A stretch of 64,000 bases of DNA, taken from contig CM023536.1 in NCBI GenBank assembly GCA_013350335.1, forward strand, positions 12,591,520 through 12,655,519, given 5' to 3'. The position numbers were made by a program, and so were the translations under genes. Origin of the DNA: Chimonanthus salicifolius (lineage: Eukaryota; Streptophyta; Magnoliopsida; Laurales; Calycanthaceae). Position 1 is the first letter of the stretch. Each line of letters starts with the position of its first letter. Of this stretch, positions 42,701 to 54,700 are shown piece by piece. A model generated the notes under the pieces. The model saw nothing but the letters and a program-made list of their open reading frames with translations, had not been told where the DNA came from and did no database searches.

Positions 42701-45700
42701 AGGGAATTTCCAATGCCACTAGCAGTGTGGGACTTTTTGGGGCAGGGTATTACACCCCCAAGGCACATTTATTTACTTTCTCATGAGAAAAGATATCATA
42801 GATTTCATAGGGCAAAGTTTCTTTGGAAATGGCAGTGAGAAACATTTTCTTATGAAATATTATTCCTTCTACGTTTGTTGACATACCTATATCACGAGTA
42901 AAACAAAAAGAAAGCAAACACATCTATTCAATCCATTTCATCATAAAAAAATAGAGTAGGTAGGCTTTACAATGCCCACAAAAATAGTATAAAGCCCACA
43001 AATATGGTTCAAATGAAGTTGAAATTTATTCAGGTCAGTAGAAAACATGAAAATTTCCCATTACCAAATTTAAAGGTAGGAGGATCCACCAAACACCCAT
43101 GAAATTGTTGGGGCACATCAATTCTAGGTCAAGTGACCTAATTCTTTCCTCTACTGGCTTAAGTATGGCCACAGAAGGTCAGCCCATTTATTGAGTTGAA
43201 ATTTTAGTTGGGTCACATGTTGGGTTTGGGTTGGGTCACATTGCAAGTTGTGTTTGTGTTTGGGTTGAGGTGGAAGCGGGTCAAATTTGGGTCAGGTTGC
43301 ATTGCAAGATCATATTTAGGTCACAACAGATCTGGGTTGGCTGGAGTCACAATTCAGGTTCAGGGCAATTTCAAACCTTTTCATAGGATGGGAGGTGAGA
43401 AAATAAATGAATGAAAAGAGGGCTTCTTTTCTCACGTGTGAAATTAGTTTTCTTATGAAAACACTCACAAACAAACATAAGCTACGAATAGTTTTCATAG
43501 GAAAGCCAAATTTTTGTATGAAAACTAGTGCAGAAGAATGTATCCTAAAAGGGGAAAGAGAATCCAGGGTATCATAGTATCTACTAGAAGCATATATTAC
43601 ATGCCACTAATTAAGAAAAAAGGTCCACTCACAATGAGGCACACTAGAGAAACGACACAATCAACTTGGTAATGAACCTAAGGGAAATACATATCCTTAG
43701 GTAGAGGACAATAAATTTCTCCATTTTGAAACATAAGAACCAATCTTCACTCACCAGAATTGTCTTGAAAGAGACCAAGTAGACAAGTGAATGGTATTAC
43801 AGTCTCAGCATGAGCAAACCGAAGCCTTGCCTTCTCAAAAGTGCCTGGAGTATGGTGTTCTGCACAAACAAAGGGAAAGAAATATTTTGTAATATTTAAA
43901 ATGCTATTTCAACACAATATAGATATCTATTTTCATAAATTGGGGAATGGATATTCATGTCCAATAATACACGTGTGTTTGAGTACATCAATTTAATGTG
44001 GATGGTGCAGCCAAAGGGAAACTGGGGTTAGTCGAGATTTGGGAGGAGTGGGGGGTGGGGGGTGTTACAGAACCATCTTGGTGAGATAATGTTGTTCTTC
44101 ACCGAATTTGATGCGGGATTGATGCTCATGACGGTGCGATCCAGCAAAATCGGGGCTCCCAAGCCTACGTCGAGACTCAAAGAAGGAAGGACAGCTTGCA
44201 ACTGACGGCAGGAAGAAGAAAGGGAGAAGAAGAGATAAAACTAACTTGATAATTTTCATTCCATTGGAGATAATGTTCTTCACCAAATTTGATGCGGGAT
44301 CGATATGACAGTGCGATCTAGCAAAATCGGGGCTCCCGAGCCTACGTCGAGAATCGAAGAAGGAAGGACAACTTGCAACTGATGGCAGGAAGAAGAAAGG
44401 GAGAAGAGATAAAACTAACTTGATAATTTTCATTCCATTATTCAATATACGTGAGTTGTTGATCCTTATATATATATAAACAAGAAAAACTAATTAAGGA
44501 AGGAAAAATCCTAATTGCATTAGGAAAGCTAGAATTCTAGGAGACAAAATAAGAAGGAACTCCTAAAAGCTAATTAGGAAACTTAATTACATTAAAATAC
44601 TAATTGAAATGCTAAATAAAATTAAAATATAAATAGAAAGTGAAGTGGGGTCCCGAAAATTGTGCGAGTTGGGTTCTAGAATTTTTAAATTCGGGTCAGG
44701 TTGGGCTTAGATATTTGAAATACAACCCAACCCGACCCGACCCAATTTTCATAAGTTATATAAAAACTTAAGTTTCACTTCTTAACCCTAACTCACATCA
44801 GCCATAGCTCTTTCCCTTTTGAGCGGCATCTTTTTTCTACCTTATTCACATCAGCCACGGCTCCTTCCCTTTTGAGCGGCGTCTTCTTCCTTGATTCGAT
44901 CATTTTCCATGGCAAGGCAGAGAAGGAGCCTACAGAGAAGAAATGGTAGAGATGATTTGGTCTGTGGCTACAAAGGTCTTTTCCTTGTTTCAAGCTATTG
45001 CAACAATCCATCTTCCAATGGGTAGTCGCTCAGGCTCTGAGCAGGAATCTTTTGATTTCCTTTTCGGTTTGTCCTCTTCTTTTACTCGACCACTGTAGTT
45101 TTGCATGTGGGTTTATGCCATCTTCTATAGACTTTCCCTTTTTTGGTCCTACCATCATTTCCTTTATTGAATGGTCTGCATAATTGCATTCCTCTTCTTC
45201 CTCTGGTTAATATACAATTGAAAGATACATGTTCCTCTCAAATCTTTTCCCTTTCCCCTCACGGCCTCTGCAACGCCCATCAGGCCCATCAGGCACTCAG
45301 GCTGTCATTGTTCAGGACAGGTTCAAGGTCGGGTTGGGCTGATTCTCAGGCTCGAGGTCGGGTTGGGTTGGGTTCCCAAATTCGGGTTACGAATTTGGGT
45401 CGGGCTGGGTCGGGTTCAACCATTTTTGACATGGGCTAGGGTTGGGTTTATCAAAACCCAACCCGACCAGCCCGAGTTTCAGCCCTAGGTCCATGCGTGA
45501 CTACGCCTTAGTGTCCTACATCAGAATCCATAGGCGTTCAAGACTCTATGGAAGCTAAAATCCTCGCTATCAGAAGAAAACCATCATTATGGGCATTGGA
45601 GAGCACTTTGGTAATCTCATTGTGGAAAGAAATTCGGCTAATGTCATTGCGTAGACTTCTAGCAGGAGAAAACCTCCTTGGAGGTTTCTTGTTGTAGTTG

Positions 45701-48700
45701 AAGGATATATCCGCACTTTGAAAGGGGGAAAAATATCCTTCAGGCGGGTTAGAAACTTGTTAATGGAGTTGCAGATTTCATAACCAAAGTGGAGGTGGAC
45801 CGTAAGAGGGACTTGTGGGCCATTCGTAAATTTGGGGCATATATGTATATTTGTATTTTGTTTTGGAGTCTCTTTTGCTTTTTGGGTGGGGGTCTTCGGA
45901 TATTGACTCTTATTTTTTTATAGAGGATCAAGATAGCTCTCTTATACTATACCTTTTGCTATTTAATGAAAGCCATTATGATTTTTTTAGGAAAAAAAAT
46001 GTGTTTGAGATGTTCCACTATATGTGGTGGACCATGGGATCAACAACTTCCTCCATGAATTTTGATCTCTCTCCCTCTACACTTGGAGACACTAGTACCC
46101 GTTCACCATGGACTATTTTAGTACTTTTTAACATCATATTCTAAGATGACTAAAAGACTACAACACATTTCCCCTCTTAAACCTAATTAAAATATCAATA
46201 TATTTGTCAATTCAATGTTCAAAGTAAAACTAATAATATATTTTTGGGTCGTCGTGTCCGACACCTCATACCCATGTCAAATAAAGACACTCATACCCGT
46301 AGCCATGCAACTTAGGATGTTGTTTCCATCCAATAATCACCTATACCTTTTGGTATTTTTTCTTCCATTTTGCTAAACAGCCAAAAAGGGATCATCTCCA
46401 ACCCATATCATCATTCCACTTTCTATGGAATTTACAAGCCTTTTTTTCTAAATAGAGACAAATTTATAAATTATAAAAGAAATGTCCTACAATCAACTAC
46501 TCCATACGAGAGAAATATATCGGAGCAACACAGAACAAATATAAACACACAAAGATCGGAAGATCAAACACCCTAATCCCTTGAGAAAAAAAGAAAAACA
46601 TCGTAACTTCCAAAAAGCAAAAAAGAAAAAAAGAAACCCACAACCCCCTACACCCACAACAAAAATTACCATCACTCCACAAAAGGGTCAACTTTGTCCA
46701 CACCAACTTTCACTAGAAAGTCCGTCACGCCATTTGTCAAAGCACTAGGGCTGCCATTATAGATAGGCTTAGGTGTAGAGTTGGAGGAAGTCATGAATTC
46801 TATGGGGTTTCCTGCAAAATGGACAAGGTTGATAGAGGAATGTATAACAAATCCCTCATTTTCTGTATTGGTCAATGGATCACCAGTTGGCTACTTCAAA
46901 AGCACAAAAGGACTCAGACAAGGCGATCCCCTTTCCCCCTTCCTTTTCACAATCTGTATAGAGGTTTTCTCAGCTTCTATAGACAAATGTATCAACCAAG
47001 GACTTATTACTACTCCATTTCAGTATGGCAGCCAAAGCGTATCTCATTTATTATTTGCAGATGATTTGATGATATTTTGCTCTGCCGATATGCATACCGC
47101 AATGAATCTTAGAATACTCTTTGACCAATTCAGCAAGATATCTGGAGTAGATTTAAATGAGACAAAAAGTGTTGTCTTCTTCTCAAAATCATGTAATATT
47201 CAAGAAGATATCTCTAATATTCTGGGCATATCAACTGGTTGCCTTCCAGTTAAATATTTGGGTCTTCCTCTATTCTCCACCAGGCTTCATACTTCTGATT
47301 GTGCAGATATTATTACGATGATTCAAGCAAAGTTGTCAGGTTGGAAAGCTAAGAAATTATCATTTGCAGGCAGATTGGAGTTGATTAATTCAACCCTCCT
47401 CTCATATCACATGTATTGGTTGAATGCTTTCCTCCTTCCTAAACTTTGCATTGCAAGAATAGAGAAGATTATTTGAAGCTTCCTCTGGAATGATCTTGAT
47501 TCAAATCGAAAGATGCATACCATCTCACGGGAAACAATTTGTAAACCTAAAGATGAAGGTGGGTTAGGTATTATTCCCATATCAAATTCAAACACTGCTG
47601 GTCTCATGAAACAAGTTTGGGCAATTGCTAGTGGTGAGAAAAACTGATGGACTGATTGGGTGAAGGTAAGATATATTAAAGATAAGAACTTTTGGAATAT
47701 GAAGTGCCCTGCAAATGCTTCTTGGGGTATCAAATCCATTTTTTCAGTAAGAGAAAAAGTGAGCCCCCATGTTTGGCACTTAATTGGTAATGGGGAACAA
47801 ACCAATTTTTTGATTGATAACTGGCTACCTTTTGGTAACATCCTTGATAGATATGGAGAGAGACCCATTTATGATTTGGGTTTAGATGCAAAAACTCTAG
47901 TTTCTCATTTAGGGTTTTGTAACTGGCTACCTTTTGGTAACATCCTTCTTGAATTTATTCGGCTACTCATGGGTTATAGGAAATGGGGCGGAGGATTCAA
48001 TGTTGGCGTGGATGTGTGTGTGTGGGTGGGTGGTGGGTGGGTGGGTGGGTGGTGGGTGGGGGGTGGGGGGGTGGGGGGGGGGGGGGGTGGGGGGGGGGGG
48101 ATGGGGATTGCTTTAGAGGTAGACATAGGATAGCATGGAGAATTGTTCCGTCTGCCATTTCATGGGGAATTTGGAAAGAGCGCAACAGGAGGATTTTTGA
48201 AGGGCAGAGGAGGGGCATCTAGAGAGGTTTTTGAGAAGGCGAAATAGCATTTGATAGGATGGTTTTCAGTGTATAAAGAATTCTCGGGACTAGCCCTCGA
48301 GGATTTCTATTTGTCGTGGAAAGGTTGCATGAAAGGGATTGGGAAATCTAGGAAACGTAAAGTCGAGTTGTAGTGCCACCCTTACGATCATATAAATTCA
48401 ATGTGGATGGGGCAGCAAGGGGTAACCGGGGCCGGTTGGTATAGGAAGGGTGTTTCATGATAATACGGGTAGGATGCATTTAGCATTTTCGAGCCATTAG
48501 GGATAATGGAGTCAAATGAGGTAGAACTGAGACCAATCAGAAGAGCACTCCAGGTTTGGTCCTGATTGGTCTAGGTTTAGGGTCGATAATCTCAATATCG
48601 AAGGTGACTCGACTAATGCCATCTCCAGGGCTAGTAATAGGAAATCCCCCTTGTGGAGGTTGATAAGCATTACTAGGGACATAAAGAGGCTATGCAGGGC

Positions 48701-51700
48701 GGAAGGCATCACTTTCATACATACACCTCGTTCGGCGAACAGTGTGGCAGACTTCTTAGGGAAAGTGGGTGTTCACAAACAAAGACTGGTTATGGAACTG
48801 TTTTTATCATATCAGCCTTGGGAGAGTGGGAGTAGGGGACTCCTTTTTGCATCCTTTGTTGGGAGGGCCGTCTGTTCATATAATGTTGTACGATCCTTTT
48901 CTTTTGTTTCTTGTGTTTTGTTATTTCTTCTCATATTCTTCTTCTTAGAAACTGGTATAATTTCATATGCTTGGTTCCCTCTCATGTACTCAATTCTTGT
49001 CTTTTAATGAATGAAGTCGTTAATGTTTCAAAAGAGAGAAAGAGAGAGAGAGAGAGAGATCTAGCCATGGATAGCCTTGATTGTACACTATCCAACAACA
49101 TATTTGAAGGTCTAATTCAAGTCCTCCATTTGTGGATTGGATCGATCTGACCATTGATCAAGTGCCATCAACACATTTGTTTTCATCGTATTTTATCAGT
49201 GTCATATTGTTTAGTTGATATGTGTTTCAAGATTGTTGGACACGTATTTGTTTTTATGGTTTTCAATCAACCACATGTGTCTACACGTTTTAAGAGAGTT
49301 TTTAAGAAATAGGTTGCACAACCAGAAAATCACCGTTTACATACCTAGGATTACTAGTGGGAGGGAACCCAAGGCCGAAGAAGTTTTGGGCCCTGGTGGT
49401 GGAAAAGGTGGAAAGGAGATTGGACGGATGGGGTAAAAAATACCTATCTATTGGAGGTAGGCTAACCCTAATCAAATCCATCCTCATCAATCTTCCTACT
49501 TACTACATCTCCATTTTCGAAATGCCTAAAGGAGTAGCGAGGAAATATAGCAGTTATTTAGGAATTTCCTCTGGAGTGATGAGACGGATATGAAGAGGGT
49601 GCATTTGGTTACTTGGTCTGAAGTTAACAAGCCTAAATCTAACGGTGGCCTAGGGATCATTCCCCTTGAGACCAGGAACCAACCTCTATTATGTAGGTGA
49701 GGCTAGAGGTTCGGGAGGGAGAAGGATGCCTTGTGGTCAAGGGTGTTGGCTGCAAGGTATGGCCTCCAAGATATTGGAGGGTGGCATTGGGAAAAAATGT
49801 GGAAAGTTAGGTTTGCAGGTGGCAAAGGTGTGCTAGAGATTAGGTATGGGAAGCGTCGGGTGGTATCAGGACAAATTAAGGCTGCTAGTTGGAAAAGGAG
49901 ACAAAACTCTCCTTTGACAAACTTGTCGCTTGGAAAAAGGTGCATGAAAGATGTCTATCCTAGGCTATATAGGATTGCTAGGAACAAACAAGCAATAGTC
50001 TTTTGGCAACTACACTTCAGAAGAAATTTGAGGGTGTTTGAACAGGATAGTCTCAACAAGCTAAAAGCCTTTTTAGGATAGTTCCCTCTATCCACAGAAG
50101 AGGAGGATGGACCAAGGTTGTCAAACTCGAATCGTATCATGAATCGGTCTTGGGCTCTGAATCATGAATCATGAATTATAAAATCGTAAGATTCATAACG
50201 TTTTTTTTTAAATTATTATATAAACTATAAATAAATATAACATGACAATATGATATAGAATAATAAGATGATTTTTAAATTCTTTATAATATATAAGTAA
50301 ATATGCAAACACATGAGTATGTAGCAAAGTGCACCTATGCAAAATAGAATCAAAATAAATTAGAAATTAAGTTTTTACATTCCAAATTATCATAATTCAT
50401 AATTTTTTATTATCCAAATTCTGAAATTTCAGAAAAAAGTCTAATAAAAAAGAAATATGTAATATGAGATTAAAATATAAATATTAAGTACTGATAAATT
50501 TAAATATTCAACAAATAAATTAAAGGCATTTAAATAAATTTTATTAGCATTCATTATTTAAATAAATTAAAGGCATTTAGATTAATGGAAAGTCCAATTT
50601 TCAGATTTTAGTTGTGATTGTTTGATTCTTTTTAATTTATTGTTCTGTGATTAATTATTTTAGGCATCTGAAATATTTTAAGTCTTTTGATTAACTTATA
50701 TCCAGATCTAAGGTTCTTTTGAACATCTGAAATATTTTAGATCTTGGATTTATATGATTAATCTAAGATTTAAGGTTCATTTAATTAATTTAGAGAATAT
50801 GGGAATAAAAATTGACATGGATTAAGGTATGGATTTTTACGTGAATTTCATGGTCTAGATCTTGTTTTTATTAAATTTGCGGGATATGATGCCTTCTTCT
50901 ATTGATTGATCCAGTTCAACTGTAAATGTGTACATATTTTGTTTTTATATTCTTTATTTTTTATTTTGATTGTAAATTCAATATTTTTATGAAAGATGGA
51001 ACTAGGTTGGAATTTTAATGTGGGTTTCTTAATTTTGTAATCCTAATTTAAAATGAGGATGTTTATAATTTCTAAATTAATTCCATGAATATTGATTTCC
51101 TGTGAATTTTATGTCCTTAATTACTTAAATTCTGGATTTAGATATTATTTCTATATTTAGCATTGATTTTCTATATTTAGAATAATTCTAGATCTGTGTT
51201 CTCTTTCTAAGTTCAGAAGTTACATTAAGATTTGATTTCAATATTTTATAATTTTTAAGACCATATAACTTCATTGGCATATATTTTGAATATTTTGGAT
51301 ATATTTTCCATAATTCCTTGTGGGTTCGACCTCGCACTCATAATATTATATTATTAATGGTTCGTGCACTTGCGAGTAAATTTAAAACACAACAATGATC
51401 AGTCATTTGGCCATTTGGCCAAAGTGCTCAATCATAATTTTTATAAGAGAAGCAACGAAGCATGCGCTTAGGCAGCAAAGTCAGCGTCCACACTCGTTGT
51501 TATAAGAGAAGCAATGAAGCATGCGTTCAGGCATTCTCTCAGGCAGCAAAAGCAGCGTATGGTCATTTCCCAGTTCCACACTCGTTGTCCCACGTTGGAA
51601 ACACGGGAAAAAAATGACATGCATGATGGGTATAAATGGGCAGCGAGAGAAGGGGTAAGATACCCATTGCTTTGGCCTTTTTCAGGCTGAAATATGTGGG

Positions 51701-54700
51701 CCGGCCTTTTAAGGCTGGTTTATTTGGTCACTTGAAATTAAACTTCTTATTATTTTAAAAGGATTTTTTGAATTTTTTAAAATATTTTTGAAACAGTTTT
51801 TAAACACGGGTTGAGGGTTTTTATAAAAACTGGTCAAACTCGTGGGTTTGAGAGGTTTTTTGCGGGTTCATATATTGCAAGTGTTTTTATAAAAATCGAC
51901 CCGTGATTGAGCCGATTGGGTTGAACCACACGGGCTGGGCCGAGTTTTAAAACACTGGTGGAAAAGGTTCTTAGATTCCACCAGAAAATCAAGAATTTGC
52001 TTTTCAAAGGAGTTAGGCGATATTTGATTTATCATTTTCAAGGTTCAGATTCCACAATAGCCATTCAAAGTGATTATTTTTCTTTGAAGCATAATAAAGG
52101 AAAAGTGATAAACTAAATACCTTCATTAGCCACAATAGCTTGCTCCATGGATTGAACAACGTCTTGGAGAAGTGGAAATCCCATCTGATAATTTAATGAT
52201 TTACCATAACCTTTCAATATAAATATCTCTAAATCATCTGTCCATTCAAGCAGAGCAACCTAAACATATGAAGCCAGTCAACAAAAAGTATTGACACAAT
52301 AAAAACAAAAAATTATGAATTTTCTTCAATTTTACATCATTATATTAGTCCATAGGAACAAGGCAAAGTAAACCTGAAAGTATAAACAGATAAGGGAAAC
52401 ATCAAAATAAATGAATAGGTGTCTACTTGAACATCTATGCACGAGCAATTAATTACGCAAATTAAGCAAGTGGTTCTTTCATGTAAGATCAATATGGAAC
52501 AGTAAAATAATAACAGCAAATGGCTAAGAGAGGTGAGAGTTTTGGTCAAGGAAATAGAGGAGGTATCATATTCTCATGTTAGGAGAACGATAAATAACAT
52601 TACAGCTTTCTTTAGCAAAGAAAGGAGTCGATCTAAGAGATTTGTTTGTGGCATTTTCAGTATACTGTCTTGGGTGTACATTAGTGCACAGTTTTATATC
52701 ATTATTTTCAAATTTCAATAGAACTTTTTCACCTTTCAAGAGAGAAAAGGGAAAAACTAATCCAAGATCAGTATTGGGCATCTGGTGCTTTGCAATGAAA
52801 CTTGTCATGTTGGTGGCAGTCCCTGATCTGAAATATTGTTCCCACTGTGTTAGTATCACACACTAGTCAGTTACAGTGTGTGTCTCACACACTGTAACTG
52901 GCCTATCAATGACTTACAATTTGGGCTATCTACTGGTCCGTACTCTCCAAACGAAGGAGGAAAAGAATAGTTGGCAAGTCAGAGTACAAAGATAAAAGAT
53001 TCAACGATCAGAGAGAAAATTACCTAATTTTTTTTTGAGCGGTACAAAGGAAATTCATTAAAAATAAAGAGAATACAGAAGAAACATTACATCAAGGAGA
53101 GGGCTAAAGAATTAGACCTCTCAACAAAGGAAAGCATATAAACATGACAAGACCCCCAAAAAAGAAATACAAAAGCCTTTTATCGAATCTCCTTTTGTTC
53201 AAAGGAGAAAGACCCCGGAGTCTGAGTTGTTGACTCCATATTTAGCAAAGAAATCCGCGACCCATTTGTTGTATGATTCACTTGGACAAAAGAGACATCC
53301 ATGCCCGAGGTTAAACCCCTTATTTCCCTAGCTAAGGTAATCAGCTTCCATGACCGACGCTTGAGTCCCTTGACCCATTTAATTGCGTTTGCCGAGTCAT
53401 CTTTGATCACGAGTGGACCTTGTCCATAAACTTGTCAGGAAATCAAGGCCCTCCTAATACTAAGAAGTTCTACACCATTTCTTAATTGATGGAATTGTAG
53501 TGATGCATCCACATTGAATTCTAAACCATAACTGTAACACATATTGTCATCCATCTCCTCCACTTCGTCTCCAAAAACTCACGTACTCATGCTACTGCAC
53601 TTATTCTGACACAGCGGGGATTGGGTTTGGATTGATCTGACCAAGATCTGGTCAAGGAGAAATGAGATGGGCTGGACTTGGGGATGATCGGGTGAAAATA
53701 TAGATGGATGACTCGGTTTAAAGGGGATAGATAAATGGGTATTAAATGCGAGTTAATAAATAAATTAAAGAAAAGGGATGATAGGTTAAGGCATGGGAAA
53801 GGTTGGGTGTTGGTTTAGGAAGAGTTTTGGAAAACAATGGTGGGATGAGTAATAAGATATAAAAAGAAGACAATGAACTAAATGGGATTTAGATTAGTGG
53901 GACGATGGCCTTAAATGGGAGGAGTTACACGGTCAAAGTAGTCAAAGGTTGGTAAAAGGAAAAAGGAAAAGAAAGGGTTTTGGGTTTGGCTTCTGGGAAG
54001 TTTGGGAGGTGGGTATTGAACGGATGGAGGGACGGTGGAGAAGGGCTGCTAAAGGTGATTGGGTGGCAGTGAGAGAGAAGGTGGGTACGGTGAAGGTCTT
54101 GAGGAGCAGGGCTTGGGATTCAGGCTGGGGTGATCATGTGAGGGTGGTGAATGGTAAAGGAGTTGCTGATCTGGATGGAGAAGGGTTCAATGACACTGCA
54201 ACAGAAGGGCGGTAGAATCACGACGACCACGGGTCGTCTTTGTGTCTGCTGGCCAAAACAAAACCCACTCTTCTGCTAACAGCAGGGGGAGGGTTGTAAG
54301 ACTCCGGGGATGCTCCAATTGTCGTTGGCAGCAGGGGCCTAAGGAGGAAGAGATAACTCCGTCGATCGTCGTCGAACAGGACGAGGTACTCAAATCCACG
54401 AGCAAAGAAGAAGAGAGGAGAAGATAAGAGAAAATCCCAAACGTATTTCAATCCATTGTTAATCTTCTGTTTACAGCCACGATTGTGGGTTCTCATACAT
54501 TCAATCGAAAATAAAAAAAAGGCAAGCTAATATTTAGAAAACAAGATAAAAAAAATAAAGAGAAAAGAAAGAAGAAAATATGATAGAAAAGGAAATAAAA
54601 AGAAACTGGGTTTCCTTCTGTAACTAGGCCGATTGGTGTTTCCATTTTCTGCAGCTTCTTCTTTGGCTGGATTGCCGGGCTGCATCATATTCCTTTTCTT

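Larger units (their letters stand above)
42266..42754 (-). mobile_element. Complete TRIM retrotransposon (minus strand)
   Basis: Two 195-bp LTRs (42266-42460 and 42560-42754) beginning TGTAACGACCCGTCCCGCTAG and ending GGGTATTACA, around a 99-bp internal part. Reading the minus strand, the primer site ATAGTATCAGAGCATGG lies directly after the right LTR, and the polypurine tract TTAAGGGGGGTAGA lies directly before the left LTR, so the element points leftward. Flanks TCCC(C) / CCCC(C) fit a 5-bp target duplication with one change. The LTR contains TATATAAG on the minus strand. There is no coding capacity. It sits in a MINPP intron. The open frames 42355-42722 are shadows. Confidence 0.9.

Noticed and set aside
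42355..42722. Open frames on both strands
   Set aside because: They lie within the TRIM LTRs and internal part, which are non-coding.
46770..46770. Twin-priming inversion of a single LINE at the head-to-head junction
   Set aside because: Both the minus-strand piece (46440-46765) and the plus-strand LINE have their own RNase H ends, so they are two insertions, not one inverted copy.
47983..48222. Gly/Trp/Val-rich open frames and Pro-rich antisense frame
   Set aside because: Produced by the G-tract at 48005-48105 inside a LINE; no protein support.
53949..54496. Possible gene from G-rich open frames
   Set aside because: No conserved motif, frames on both strands, and the stretch lies within a MINPP intron without splice-site support.
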